A stretch of DNA of 64,000 nt from CAIYRG01 sp963747255 (GTDB lineage Bacteria > Pseudomonadota > Alphaproteobacteria > Micropepsales > Micropepsaceae), in assembly GCA_963747255.1 (NCBI GenBank), contig CAVVEG010000017.1, positions 1 through 64,000 of the forward strand, written 5' to 3'. The notes under the pieces are model-generated. The model did not search any database and was not told where the DNA came from. It saw nothing but the letters and a program-made list of their open reading frames with translations. The stretch's first letter is position 1. Every line of letters starts with the position of its first letter. A program made the translations under genes and the position numbers. Shown piece by piece: positions 1 to 9,132 of the stretch.

Positions 1-757
1 CTCCGGCCCCGAGCAGGAGCCCGAAAGCGACGATGTAGCAGGCGATCAGCACGCCGGCGAGGACCAGGAACACCTTGACGGGTGTGCTGTTGGCAACCCA
101 GCGGGTGTAATAGCCGGCGACGGTTGGCGTGATCAGCAGGATCACGCCGCTCACTCCACCTCCCGCCAGCGCGGCATGCCAGCTGACCCTTTCGCCGCCG
201 AGCGCACGGAACACGCTCGCGCAGATCAGGACGATCGCGGTGAGCAGGAGGAGCGGCAAGGCCAGGCGCACGAGCGTGGCGTTCACATGAAAGCGTTCCA
301 CCAGCCCGGTCCCGGCCGTCGCCAGCAACACCATCACCACCACCAACCCGGCCACCGCGAAAGCCACGCCGATGCTCCGCAGCTTGCCCAACACGGGATT
401 CGGGCTCTTGATCGAGAGCATCCGGCGGAGACAGCGGTCGATGACTCCCACGGACCCCGAGCTCGCCCACAGCATCCCCACGATGGCGCCGGCGATCAGG
501 AGCGGTGAGTCTCGCTGGGTCCTCAACACCAGGGCGACGATCTGGTCATGTACGTCCTCTGGGAGGATGCGGGACACGCGCGCCGCCAGCGCCTGAGCTT
601 CCGCGTAGTCGCCAAGCACGACGGCAGCCAGCGCCGTCAGGCCCAGCGCGAGCGGGACCAGGGATGAGAGCAGGTACCAGGCAAGAGCCGGGATGTCGGC
701 GCTGACGCCAGACTCCCAGTACAGCCCGACCAGCTCTCGCAACGCCCGGCGCACCAT
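1..757 (-). CDS. YihY/BrkB-family inner membrane protein, 3' end cut by window edge
   Basis: Reading the minus strand from the ATG at 757 gives an open frame to the window edge (about 252 residues, no stop). It starts MVRRALRELVGLYWESG and runs into a hydrophobic helix (ALAWYLLSSLVPLALGL), then an amphipathic stretch with ILPEDV, several more membrane helices, and YYTRWVANSTPVKVFLV near the edge. This pattern of an early helix followed by a GxxYTRW-like segment is that of the YihY/BrkB (UPF0761) membrane family, whose exact function is unsettled; old names such as ribonuclease BN are not supported. This frame shows no frameshift, unlike most neighbours. The start is inferred from the ATG; no clear ribosome binding site was seen. 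Confidence 0.6.
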   Translation of the reverse strand, partial: MVRRALRELVGLYWESGVSADIPALAWYLLSSLVPLALGLTALAAVVLGDYAEAQALAARVSRILPEDVHDQIVALVLRTQRDSPLLIAGAIVGMLWASSGSVGVIDRCLRRMLSIKSPNPVLGKLRSIGVAFAVAGLVVVMVLLATAGTGLVERFHVNATLVRLALPLLLLTAIVLICASVFRALGGERVSWHAALAGGGVSGVILLITPTVAGYYTRWVANSTPVKVFLVLAGVLIACYIVAFGLLLGAG

Positions 758-1052
758 AGACCAGCGCGAGTCTCCACCGAATGCGACGCGAGGGCATCAC
801 TCGCTACGGGTGAGCCGCACCACCAGGGTTCGCGACCTCGCGGCGCCGGAGCCGCCGTCAATCACGCAACACGCATAACGACAGCTCACACTGTGACCCC
901 GAGCATCGGTCGAGACAACAACGACACCTTGGAGGTCATCATGAGTCAACACGCCGCCACACCGCGGTTTGAAGTCCCCGCCCTACGTCGTTGCGCGACG
1001 GTGCCATTTGCGTGAACGTGGATGTCGATGACTCGTATACGGTTGCGAGGAG

Positions 1053-2440
1053 TTGGAGGACAACGCCACCTCAGCGCAGCGCGGTCGAGCGGAGCGAGCC
1101 GGCGTTCCGAGGTCGGACCACGGCCGGTGGCAGCCACCGAGCGGCCGCCCTGACCCGCTGCGGCTTCTGGAGCGACAGGCTCGGACGAGGATCCCGAGCC
1201 TCGTTCCAATCCGGTACGGACGCATGCTGGAGTCGCCGTTCGCGTTCTTCCGCGGAGCCACCGCGATCATGGCCGCGGACCTTGCGAGCACACCGCGCTC
1301 CGGGTTGAACGCTCAACTCTGCGGGGACGCCCACGTGGCGAACTTCGGCGGGTTCGCGGCGCCCGACCGCAACCTCGTGTTCGACCTGAACGACTTCGAC
1401 GAAACGGCTCCGGCAGCGTGGGAGTGGGACATCAAGCGCCTCGCCGCCAGCTTCGCGGTGCTCGGACGCGACGCGGGATTCGGAGCACGAAAGCGGCGCG
1501 AAGTGGGCTTGGCCGCTGTTGGCAGCTACCGGCAGGCGATGCGACAGTTCGCGGGCATGCGCACGGTGGAGGTCTGGTATGCGCGTCTCGACCTCGAGCG
1601 GCAATACGCGGACCTGGCGGCGCTTCTGCGCCGGGCAGCCCGCGAACGGCTCGATCGAACGCTTACGAAGGGCCGGCGGAAGGACAGCTTGCGCGCGTCT
1701 CGAAGCTCACCCAAGAGGTCGACGGCGAGCCGCGCATCGTCAGTGACCCACCGTTGATCGTTCCGATCTCCGAACTGACCGTGGGCGACGACACGCGCCT
1801 ACGACACGACGAGCTACTGGCGCTGTTCGAGCAGTACCGGGGCACCCTCCCGGTGGACTCGCGCCGGCTGCTCGCGGATTACGAGGCCGTCGATCTCGCG
1901 CACAAGGTCGTCGGGATCGGAAGCGTCGGAATGGAGGCGTGGATCGTGCTACTACTCGGCAACGGCCGGGACGATCCGCTGTTCCTGCAGATCAAGGAGG
2001 CGGAGCGCTCGGTGCTCGAGCGATTCGGACGCAGCGGCTCATCCAGAAGCCACGGACGGCGAGTCGTGGAGGGGCAGCGCCTGATCCAGGCCGGAAGCGA
2101 TGTCTTTCTCGGCTGGCTCCGCCTCCCGAAGGGGCGCGACGGGCGCCCGCACCACTACTACGTCCGCCAACTCTGGGACGCAAAGATCTCAGTTCCGCTC
2201 CAGGAGCTCGCTGCGGACGACCTCTCGGTCTACGCCGAGATGTGCGGATGGACGCTGGCACGCGCTCACGCTCGCACCGGTGACCGCGCCGCGATCGCCG
2301 CCTATCTCGGCGGGGGTGACGCCTTCGACCGCGCCCTGGCGAAGTTCGCCGAGGCGTACGCCGACCAGAACGAGCGTGACTACAAGTGCTTCGCGGCGGC
2401 GGTACAGGCGGGCAGGCTGCCGGCCACGACCGGCGTTTGA
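1053..2440 (+). pseudogene. DUF2252 family protein, split by a frameshift
   Basis: Two frames together make one DUF2252 protein. The first part reads from about 1053 to about 1695 (LVPIRYGRMLESPFAFFRG, CGDAHVANFGGF, VFDLNDFDET, WEWDIKRLAAS). The second reads from about 1700 to 2440 (VSKLTQEVDGEPRIVSDPPL, VDLAHKVVGIGSVG, HYYVRQLWDAKIS). The CGDAH and DLNDFDE blocks resemble phosphotransferase/kinase-like active-site motifs; the family's function is not established. The shift lies in the GC run near 1695-1700 and needs only one base. A strong GGAGGT plus ATG at 941 opens only 24 codons in another frame, so the true N-terminus may also be damaged. TTG at 1053 is a provisional start. Confidence 0.7.
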
Positions 2441-2536
2441 ACTGGCCTCAACCACACGAACTTGGTGATGACCGCTCACGCGCGTCGGGGAGAGGCTTGC
2501 GTCGTTCCTCGAACCCACTACGGAAAGGCGTGTCCT

Positions 2537-3191
2537 ATGAGCATCGACTACTTCTCGCCCGACAACGTGTTGGTGGTCACCTTCGGCGAAGAGCCGGAGA
2601 ACGACAAGAACGGCTACCAGGCGCTCACCCACCTCAAGCAGCTCGATTCGCAGGGCCAGATCAAGATCGTCGGCGCTGCCCTCATCACGCGCGACCTCCA
2701 CGGCCGCGTCGACGTGAAGAGCGGGTCGGGAACAACCCCGACACGGCACCGCGACCGGCGGCGTGATCGGCCTGCTCGTCGGGATCATCGGCCGGCCCGC
2801 TCGACGTGCTGCGCGGCGGCGCGACCGGCGTGATGGTCGGATCCCTTTTCGACATCGATGATGCCGCGCCCGACACCGAGTCGGTCCTCGGTGAGATCTC
2901 GAAGCAGGTTCATCCGTCGCGGACAGCGGTCCTGGGGTAGGTGACAGAGCAGAGCCCCGAGGTGATCGGCACCGCGATTGCGCGGCTGGGTGGGGAGATT
3001 CTGCGCCGGCCGGTCGTCGACGTCGAGGAGGAGATCGCCGCGGCAAAGGAGGCGCAGCCAAAAAAACCAAGCGCAAGGCCTGCAAGGAGTGCGCAAGGCC
3101 CGCACCCGAGAAGCACAAGGAAGACGCGCACGCGAACGTCGAGGAGCTGAAGTCGAAGCCCCAGCGGCCCAAGGCGGGCGCTACCGTGTAG
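2537..3191 (+). pseudogene. DUF1269 family membrane-associated protein, several lesions
   Basis: The ATG at 2537 begins MSIDYFSPDNVLVVTFGEEP. The frame then shifts near 2735 to a glycine-rich membrane segment (GGVIGLLVGIIG), shifts again near 2787 (GGATGVMVGSLFDIDDA), meets an in-frame TAG at 2938-2940 where a GAG (Glu) would fit, continues as VTEQSPEVIGTAIARLGGEI, and shifts once more near 3065 into a Lys/Glu-rich tail ending at TAG 3189-3191. The order of Glu/Asp-rich start, glycine-zipper-like hydrophobic core and charged tail is that of DUF1269. Four lesions in about 650 bases make a working gene unlikely as sequenced; the indels sit in GC or A runs and could be sequencing errors. Confidence 0.65.
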
Positions 3192-3928
3192 CCACGGACG
3201 CAGGCGGCGGCGCGCTCAGTCCGGCCGCGCGGCCGTTCGCCTACTGGATCGATGCCCGGTCGCCGTCGCTCGCATGCGAAGAGGTGTTGAGGGCTCGCTC
3301 GCCCGGCGCAAGCTGGCCCTCCTGTCCCGCCAGCACGGGAGCAGGACTCGGGCACCGGGATTACGGCGGTCCTCTATTCGCCACACGCGCGCACGCTCCG
3401 CCTCGCAGACGGAACGGTCCGATCGTGGCTCGGCGTGCTAACTGGCCGCCGAGAAACTGCAAGCACCAAAGCGGTCACGACGGCGTCGACACCAGGACTG
3501 GCGCTCTAGGCGACAAAGCAGTTGCGCTCGATCAGTCGTGATGAGAACCGGAAGACGGGGTCATCCCAGACCTGCTCTACCGGCGCGACGAGCATCTGCG
3601 GCGTGATGCCGAGTTTCCTGCGTTGCGCGGGATCCGGGTGAGTCGAAACGCTAACTACTGCCGTGTCCGCCGGCTAGCACCGGGCGACAGCTGACGATCG
3701 CTCTAGTCGAGTGAGAAGGTCGAGGCCGGCTTGTGCTTTGCCACGAACGCGATCATCAGCTGGTCGTCTTGGCGGACGACTCCCTCGGCGACATTCGGTG
3801 TGGTCCTGTTAGCGCCGGGTGGGTGCCGAGGAGCAAGCACTCGGCTGAGCCGTTGCGGGTCCCTATTCGTGCGGCCGTCGGGTCGCGGGAGGATCGTGGG
3901 GTTCGTTCGTCGTCCAGAGGAGGACGTC
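3192..3928. other. No convincing gene; possible gene remnant on the minus strand
   Basis: This 0.7-kb stretch holds no complete gene. On the minus strand a short open segment (about 3676 down to a TAG at 3508-3506) reads plausibly as protein (KLGITPQMLVAPVEQVWDDP, then a Val-Ala terminus) but has no start codon after the upstream stop, so it may be the 3' stump of a lost gene. The 11-mer CGCTAACTACT at 3649 recurs near 6162. No repeats or RNA genes were recognised. Confidence 0.3.
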
Positions 3929-4525
3929 ATGGGATCTGTAGGACTGCGGGATCGGGCCGGGCGCCGTCGGTCCCCGGCCACCCTGTCTGGCTTTCACCAG
4001 GGCCGTGTGCCGCGTAACAAGGGTCTTCGGTATCCGCCGGACCCGCCGACGGTGGAGGAGATCGTCCTGGTGATGCGAGCCGCGGGGGATGGCCCCGAGG
4101 CGGTGAGGTTGCGCGGGGTGATCGCCGTGCTGTGGCGGGCCGGTCTGCGGATCAGCGAGGCGCTTGCGCTGGCTGAGACCGATCTTGACCGCCAGCGCGG
4201 CGCCGTGCTGGTCCGTGCCGGGAAGGGTGGTCGCCGGCGGGAGGTGGGGATGGACCGCTGGGGGTGGGAGCAGCTTGACCCGTGGCTCGAGCTGCGCCGG
4301 ACCCTGCCGGTCGGCGCGTTGTTCTGTGTTCTTCGCGGCGCGACCCGGGGCCGGCCATGCGCCCCGGCAGCGATCCGCGCCCAGTTGCATCGCACCGCCC
4401 AAGCGGCCGGAGTCAGGCGCCGGTTCGCCCCGCACCAGCTCCGTCACGCCCACGCTGTCGAGCGGTCCTCCGACTCGTCGGCGGCGATGGTCACGCAGTC
4501 GCGCCCTTCGGCCTTCGCCTTGTAA
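3929..4525 (+). pseudogene. Tyrosine recombinase/phage integrase, C-terminally truncated
   Basis: The ATG at 3929 follows an AGGAGG-like site. The protein starts with a short core-binding-like region, then the catalytic domain: GLRISEALAL (first catalytic Arg, near residue 74), a Lys-containing AGKGGRRREV hairpin, and HQLRHAHAVE (the HxxR block, near residue 173). Right after that block, at about 4462, homology stops and the frame runs 20 more codons through the antisense of the neighbouring diguanylate cyclase. The final segment with the LGH box and the nucleophilic Tyr is missing, so the enzyme should be inactive. The break falls at the 3' end of the convergent gene, so this looks like a rearrangement or misjoin rather than a point mutation. 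Confidence 0.75.
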
Positions 4526-5640
4526 AGAGCGCGGTCGGCGCGGGCGAACCAGCTGTCCGCTGGCTCGCCGGGGAGCGCCTCGGCGACACCGACGCTCAGC
4601 GTGAGGGTCACGGTGTCGCGAGCCCCGGGCACCTCGACCTGTCGCACCGCCGCGAGGAAGCGTTCTGCAAGCCGGCCGCCGTCGGCGGCAGTCGCATCGC
4701 GCAGGATCACGGCGAATTCGTCTCCACCGAATCTCGTCAGGACGTCCGCGCGGCGGGGGAAGCTGCGCACCAGAGCGCTCGCGGTCGCCTCAAGCGCATT
4801 ATCGCCCGTCGTATGCCCGTGCACGTCGTTGATGTGCTTGAAGTGGTCGATGTCGACCAGAACGAGACACACCGGCTCGTCGACCAGGGTGCGCACGTGG
4901 ACGGCGCGAGAGAGCTCGCGCTGGAACACGCCACGGTTCCAGAGCTTCGTGAGCGGGTCGATGTCCGCCTCCCGGCGAGTGTCCTCGAGCTCGACTTTGA
5001 GGATGTCGACACGCTCTCCGAGCTCGCGTGCCAGTTGGAGCTGTCGTGTGCTCTTCTCATCGATGATCTCTGAGAGCTGCTGGACAGTCTCGAGCGCGGT
5101 CGCCTTCAGCTCCGCCGCGGAGCGGCCGGCCGCTGCACGTAGCCGCTCGAGCTGGGCCACCGCGTTCGCGTCCGAGGCAGCGTCGCCCAGGACGGCCTGC
5201 GAGACACGCTCGATCACCAACCAGACCGCGTCCCGAAGATCGCCAATTGAGCGCGATACGACAGCATGGTCGTGGCGCACGTACGCGACGACGTGATTGC
5301 TGAGACCCGCCCAGTCGCGGCTGAGACAGACGGCGTCTCCTGAGCCCGGCGGCGAAGCCAGGACAAGAATGTGGCGAGCCCAGGCCTCCAGCCGGCTCGC
5401 GGCCTCCGGGTCACCGACGGCCGTCTCCCCAAGCACGCGCAGGATTGCGGCGACAGCGTCGAGAGCTGCGTCCGGGATCCTGTCCCGCACGACCGGTTCG
5501 GTGACGACGGACTCCGGCTCCGAGTCCTTCGAGCGGCGCAGACTCACATCGAGGGAATCGTCAAAATTCCCGCTGGACTCGAGCTGGCTCGACGAGCCTC
5601 GACAGCCGCATGATCGCCCGCTCGCATGGGTCGCGACCAT
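4444..5640 (-). CDS. Diguanylate cyclase (GGDEF domain) with helical N-terminal region
   Basis: Makes the second messenger cyclic di-GMP from two GTP. About 398 residues. The N-terminal 220 residues are mostly helical (a Trp-containing region around DLRDAVWLVIERVSQ, then a likely coiled coil ending at EDTRREADIDPLTKLWNR), the usual run-in to a GGDEF domain. The catalytic signature RFGGDEFAV is intact, and an RRAD sequence sits five residues before GGDEF, fitting the inhibitory RxxD product-binding site. DIDHFKHINDVHGH supplies metal ligands. No membrane helix is seen, so it is probably cytoplasmic with an unknown sensor. The last few residues overlap the junction with the truncated integrase, so the natural C-terminus may differ. 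It is one of few unbroken genes in this half. Confidence 0.85.
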   Translation of the reverse strand: MVATHASGRSCGCRGSSSQLESSGNFDDSLDVSLRRSKDSEPESVVTEPVVRDRIPDAALDAVAAILRVLGETAVGDPEAASRLEAWARHILVLASPPGSGDAVCLSRDWAGLSNHVVAYVRHDHAVVSRSIGDLRDAVWLVIERVSQAVLGDAASDANAVAQLERLRAAAGRSAAELKATALETVQQLSEIIDEKSTRQLQLARELGERVDILKVELEDTRREADIDPLTKLWNRGVFQRELSRAVHVRTLVDEPVCLVLVDIDHFKHINDVHGHTTGDNALEATASALVRSFPRRADVLTRFGGDEFAVILRDATAADGGRLAERFLAAVRQVEVPGARDTVTLTLSVGVAEALPGEPADSWFARADRALYKAKAEGRDCVTIAADESEDRSTAWA

Positions 5641-5649
5641 CGACTAGGC

Positions 5650-5671
5650 CCGACGTCGCTCGCGACGTCGG
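5650..5671. promoter_or_regulatory. Perfect 10-bp palindrome just upstream of the diguanylate cyclase gene
   Basis: CCGACGTCGC and GCGACGTCGG are perfect inverted repeats separated by TC, lying 10 bases before the start codon of the minus-strand GGDEF gene. There is no T tract on either side, so an operator is more likely than a terminator. The role is inferred from position only. Confidence 0.4.
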
Positions 5672-6302
5672 CGCCAGCCACGCCGGGATCGCATCTGATG
5701 CCGACGCACCCTGATGCCGGGTGATCCCTATAGCGACCAAACGCAGCCCGCCCGGGGCCGCTTGCTTGCTCGCCGGCGCCTAGCATCGCGTCCTCGCACA
5801 GCTGTGGTTGGTCGCCCTTGCGATAGCGCGGCCCAAGCGGGCACGAGAACAAATGCAGTCGTGCCGAGCCCAGGCCGCGCACGCTTGGATCTGGGCGCAT
5901 GCGATCATCAGCCGGAACGCCGACGGGCCTTGAGCTGGAGTGTGGATCGTCGCCATTGCGATCACGCGCCGGGTGGCGTCGAAGCGAAGAAAGGGATCGT
6001 CCGCATCTGGCTCCCGACGTAAGCTGATCCTTTGCGGCAGGTCGAGAGCCTTCCGAAACAGAGATATTTGCGCCTGAGGTGGTGGCCGAGCTTCTCAGTG
6101 GCTCGTAGGAGCCGCGTGGCGGCAGGGGCGCGCCCAAAGCGGACCCGCGGAAGAAGCCAAGCGCTAACTACTTGCCCCGGCAAAACCCCGGCGCAAAACG
6201 GCGACCGAAGCCGCTGCCGCTCGAATCACCAGTAGTTAAAGTCGCACCGGCATTCAGTGAATCGATCTTGCGCGACAGGTTCTGCGTATTTCCGGGGGAA
6301 GT
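5672..6302. other. No recognisable gene
   Basis: Open frames here have no recognisable family or convincing composition. An 8-bp inverted pair (TAACTACT near 6164 and AGTAGTTA near 6229) brackets about 70 bases. I tested it as an integron attC-like site and rejected that, because the flanking core 7-mers do not fit. Confidence 0.3.
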
Positions 6303-6452
6303 AACTAATAGTGCTTTGTGAGGTTGCGAATTTTGGTCGACCACGACGTCAATCCCTGAATTCCTTCTTTGCCGTGGCTACACATCACGCTGGATTCGTG
6401 TCTATTCGATTTTCGGGTCGATCTGGACGACCTGACAAAGCACTACTAAAGG
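6303..6452. repeat. About 150-bp element with terminal inverted repeats (MITE-like)
   Basis: The left end reads TAATAGTGCTTTGTGAGGT and the right end, reverse complemented, reads TAGTAGTGCTTTGTCAGGT: 17 of 19 bases match. The interior is clearly richer in A/T than the flanks and has no gene. This is the layout of a miniature inverted-repeat element or the two ends of a deleted insertion sequence. No target-site duplication could be confirmed, and I cannot assign the ends to a named IS family. Confidence 0.45.
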
Positions 6453-6577
6453 AGCGAGCAGGCCAATGGCCACGACAATCAGCAGGATGCGAGTCGCACC
6501 TCTGTCATGAGCAGTCCAGCGTTAGAAGGGTTTGCTGGTCCGGCCCTGTTGCCAGGTCTTGGGCTTCGTCGCGACGT

Positions 6578-6613
6578 CTCCGCCCGCAGGGTCGGCAGGC
6601 GCTGCGGGCGGAG
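6578..6613. terminator. GC-rich hairpin downstream of the hydrolase remnant
   Basis: CTCCGCCCGCAG and CTGCGGGCGGAG form a perfect 12-bp stem around a 12-base loop. It lies 38 bases past the stop of the minus-strand hydrolase remnant, where a transcription terminator would sit. No U tract follows, which is common in high-GC actinobacteria. Confidence 0.45.
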
Positions 6614-6651
6614 AGCGAATGCGGGAGGTAACAGCGTGCGCGTTCGGCGTT

Positions 6652-6826
6652 TCAGGCTGTCGCCATCGCGTTTTGCGCGTCGGGGCTTGCGTGGTCGTCT
6701 GAGAGGAAGGCCAGTAGCCGCGCGGTGAGGTAAACGGGGTCTTCCTCCGCGACCCAGTGCCCGGTGGGAGCGATGTCACCTGTGACGTTGTTCGCGTAGT
6801 CGACGACCTGGTCGCGCGTAGGCTGA
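6652..6826 (-). pseudogene. Alpha/beta hydrolase, C-terminal fragment only
   Basis: On the minus strand, an open segment ending at TGA 6654-6652 reads RDQVVDYANNVTGDIAPTGH then WVAEEDPVYLTARLLAFL. This matches the end of an alpha/beta hydrolase of the epoxide-hydrolase/haloperoxidase type: the catalytic His in a GHW(V/I) xEE motif followed by the last helix. Everything upstream, including the nucleophile, is absent, and the fragment abuts the start of a divergent LysR stump at 6834. It cannot encode a working enzyme. Confidence 0.55.
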
Positions 6827-6833
6827 CGGGGAG

Positions 6834-6905
6834 ATGGAGTTGCGCCAGCAGCGCTATTTCGTGGCCGTCGCGGAGGAGCTGCATTTCGGGCGCGCCGCTG
6901 GCCTG
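6834..6905 (+). pseudogene. LysR-type regulator, first two dozen residues only
   Basis: The ATG at 6834 reads MELRQQRYFVAVAEELHFGR then AAGL, the standard first helix pair of a LysR-type helix-turn-helix (family consensus MELRxLRYFVAVAEExHFxRAA). After about 24 codons the match ends and no continuation in any frame was found. Divergent arrangement of a LysR gene with the hydrolase it may have controlled is typical, so the two stumps probably come from one original locus. Confidence 0.55.
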
Positions 6906-7138
6906 AGGCAAGTCGGCGACCAGGTGTTTGGCTCTACTTGTGTGAAGTGCGCGCTCCTCAGCTGACGTTGAACAAGACGCCTGCGCTGGGCTGGGAGCCC
7001 TCGCAGGCGCTTCGCCGACGGCCTGGTTCGGACGGTCGACTGGCACCGCGCGAACGCGCGGTGGTAGGAGCCTTCGATTCCCGCGCCTATTACGAGGGTT
7101 GTCAATGGCGATCGGTCTCTCCCAACCTGGGTAGGCGT
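6906..7138. other. No recognisable gene
   Basis: Between the LysR stump and the next minus-strand frame I see no coding sequence that matches a known family and no repeat or RNA gene. Confidence 0.3.
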
Positions 7139-7654
7139 CTAGGTCCGCAGATTCTCAGCCGTCGACGGTCGGTCAGGCAGCCGCGTGGCCCACCAGTTGA
7201 GCGGGACGATCCGCAACGCGAGTTCGAACGAGGCTCGATCGAGCGACTCAGCGAGCTGGGCGATAGCGACGAGATTCTCCCGTAGCCACTCGTCCTCGAC
7301 CGGCCCCGTGGCCTGAGTCGCCGGGCGGACACGGCTCAGCCTCGGCCGACTCAGACGACTGTAGAGCTCGACGTGGCGATCGAGGATCTCCGCGTACGTG
7401 CGCGAGCTGACCATCACCGCGGCCCACCGTCCGAGCACCTCCCGGCCGTGACCGAGCAGCCGCTCGATCAGGTGGTGAGGCTGTTCGCGTCGGTCAGCGT
7501 TCATTTCGTCCAGCGCCGCCGCGAGACGCGGCGTGTCACTCCGCCGCTGTGACGAGCGATCTCTTGCCGAGCCATCTTGCGCCGCATCAGGGCGGGCAGA
7601 TTCGGACATGGCTGCGAGGCCGGACGGAACCCTTTGCGCAACAGCCTCGGACAC
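7139..7654 (-). CDS. Hypothetical protein, helical
   Basis: I do not recognise this family. The minus-strand frame gives up to 171 residues. The part after about residue 45 (ALDEMNADRREQPHHLIERL) looks like a folded helical protein, with LGRWAAVMVSSRTYAEILDR and a well-formed end (ALRIVPLNWWATRLPDRPST). No signal peptide, membrane segment or known motif was seen. The first 40 residues look less protein-like, so the true start may be the internal Met near 7505. It lies downstream of the GlcG/HbpS-like gene on the same strand, beyond a hairpin. Confidence 0.35.
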   Translation of the reverse strand: MSEAVAQRVPSGLAAMSESARPDAAQDGSARDRSSQRRSDTPRLAAALDEMNADRREQPHHLIERLLGHGREVLGRWAAVMVSSRTYAEILDRHVELYSRLSRPRLSRVRPATQATGPVEDEWLRENLVAIAQLAESLDRASFELALRIVPLNWWATRLPDRPSTAENLRT

Positions 7655-7690
7655 ACGCGGTCACGAAGCCGTGCCCGCCCGCGATCACGA

Positions 7691-7722
7691 GTGCGCGTCG
7701 CGACCCGCGCGTCGCGACGCAC
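7691..7722. terminator. Hairpin downstream of the GlcG/HbpS-like gene
   Basis: GTGCG(CG)TCGCGAC pairs with GTCGCGACGCAC, a 12-bp stem with a two-base bulge, about 36 bases past the stop of the minus-strand gene that ends at 7758. Position suggests a terminator; no U tract is present. Confidence 0.4.
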
Positions 7723-7757
7723 CTGCTTGTCGGCGTCGGTGTGCTGGTAGCCACGGG

Positions 7758-8147
7758 TTATCTCATCGCCGCTTCGACGATGGCGATGTCCTGCTCCGTC
7801 GTTCCGCCGCTGACTCCGACGCCGGCGATCACCTGGCCCTCGTTGGTGAGCGGCACGCCGCCGCCCATCGCGGAGTATCTACCGCCGGAGACGGCGAGGA
7901 GGGGATAGAGGTCCGCGCCTGGTTGCACGAGGGGGACGAGGTCAGCGGTGCGCATGCGGACGAGGGCGGACGTGTAGGCCTTTCGCTCGGCGAGCTCGAG
8001 GGAGAACGCGGGCGCTCCGGTCATGCGGTGGGTGAGAACGACGTTGCCGTGGATGTCGATGACGGTAACCGCGACGGGTACGTTTTGTTTAGACGACTCG
8101 GCCTCGACGCGGTCAGCGATTTTCTTCGCGATGGTGAGTAAGTCCAT
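7758..8147 (-). CDS. GlcG/HbpS-family heme-binding-like protein
   Basis: 129 residues starting MDLLTIAKKIADRVEAESS. The sequence VAVTVIDIHGNVVLTHRMTG, then SLELAERKAYTSALVRM, LVQPGADLYPLLAVSGGRYS and AMGGGVPL is the full Pfam Haem_degrading (PF03928, formerly DUF336) fold. Members bind heme or corrinoids, and many sit in catabolic operons with unknown exact roles. The gene is intact. It follows a crotonase gene by 44 bases on the same strand, with a purine-rich site (GAAAGGAAGC) before the ATG, so the two are probably one transcript. Confidence 0.8.
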   Translation of the reverse strand: MDLLTIAKKIADRVEAESSKQNVPVAVTVIDIHGNVVLTHRMTGAPAFSLELAERKAYTSALVRMRTADLVPLVQPGADLYPLLAVSGGRYSAMGGGVPLTNEGQVIAGVGVSGGTTEQDIAIVEAAMR

Positions 8148-8191
8148 GGTCGTGTGCTTCCTTTCAGAGAGTGAGATAGGCCGTTCGGATT

Positions 8192-9044
8192 TCAGCGCTC
8201 GCCCTTGAGGCCCAGCTGTCCCACGTAGAATCCGAGTCGATTCTCCGAGTCTCCAGGCTTCTGGAGCCCTTGCTCCAGGAGGGCTTTGATTCTTTCCTGC
8301 GCCGCGGGTCGGTTGACGGAGGCCATGCAGGCGTCCCAGCCCGCTCTGATTTCGACGTCGGGCGGCAGGCTGGCTTCGTTCACGAGGCGCTTGGTGTTGG
8401 CGATCGCCCACTTGTCGAACGAGGCGATCCGGGTTGCGAGTGCGTCGACGAAATCGTCCAGCTCGGCATCCGGTAGCGCACGGTTCACGTAGCCGAGGAG
8501 CTCGGCATCGGCGCCTCGGATGTCGTCTGCGCTCAGGAGCACTTCGAGGGCGCGTCCCCGTCCCATGACCCGCGGCAAGTCGCGCCATCGGCCCTCCACC
8601 AGCGACGAGGCCCACGCCCACTTCAAACTGCGAGAAGAGCGCGTTCTCTCGGCTCGCGAAGCTCATGTCGCAGGCGAGCGCGAGCTCACTGCCGTTTCCG
8701 GTCGCCCGCCCCCGGATCAGCGCGATCGAAACGAACGGGGCGCGCGTCAGGCGCACCAGGACGTCGGGCCATGCCTCGAGGCCGGTCGGACCTTGCGGGA
8801 TGCTGGTCAGATCCTCGAAGTTCGCGAGGAAGTCGGAGTGATTCAGAAAGAAGCCGTCGACGGCACTTTCGAAGACCACCACCTTCACTCGGTCGTCGTT
8901 CTCGAGCGCCGTGACGATCTCTCGGATCTGCAGAACGAATTCCGGACCCATGAGGTTGAGCGGCGGGTTGTCGAGTACGACTCGACAGTGTGAAGGTGTA
9001 ACTCGATTGAGCCTGACTTGCGCGGCCTTCGTTGCTGAGGGCAT
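8192..9044 (-). pseudogene. Enoyl-CoA hydratase/isomerase (crotonase) family, one frameshift
   Basis: The ATG at 9044 starts MPSATKAAQVRLNRVTPSH. The first frame carries the crotonase core (RVVLDNPPLNLMGPEFVLQI, VVVFESAVDGFFLNHSD, SIALIRGRATGNGSELALAC). Near 8585 (CGACTTGCCG on the coding strand) one base is gained or lost, and the second frame carries on (LPRVMGRGRALEVLLSADD, ELLGYVNRALPD) to the stop at 8192. The oxyanion-hole backbone region is present, but no obvious catalytic Glu pair can be assigned, so the reaction is unknown. Joined, the protein would be about 283 residues. As sequenced it is broken. Confidence 0.75.
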
Positions 9045-9132
9045 GACGCTCCTGCTCCTGGCGTTGGGGATGACGATGTGACTCGGATGTTGCCCCCAGG
9101 GGGCGCCTGTTCGCGCCCGGCAACACCCCGGA

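Noticed and set aside
2189..3355. Long minus-strand open frame (388 codons) across DUF2252 and DUF1269
   Set aside because: It is antisense to recognisable protein families and has Arg/Pro-rich low-information composition; a shadow of high GC content.
5544..6137. Minus-strand frame overlapping the GGDEF start and running upstream
   Set aside because: Arg/Pro/Ser-rich with no family; the known GGDEF frame explains part of it.
6160..6240. Integron attC-like site (TAACTACT ... AGTAGTTA)
   Set aside because: The flanking 7-mers do not fit RYYYAAC/GTTRRRY and no integrase of the integron type is near.
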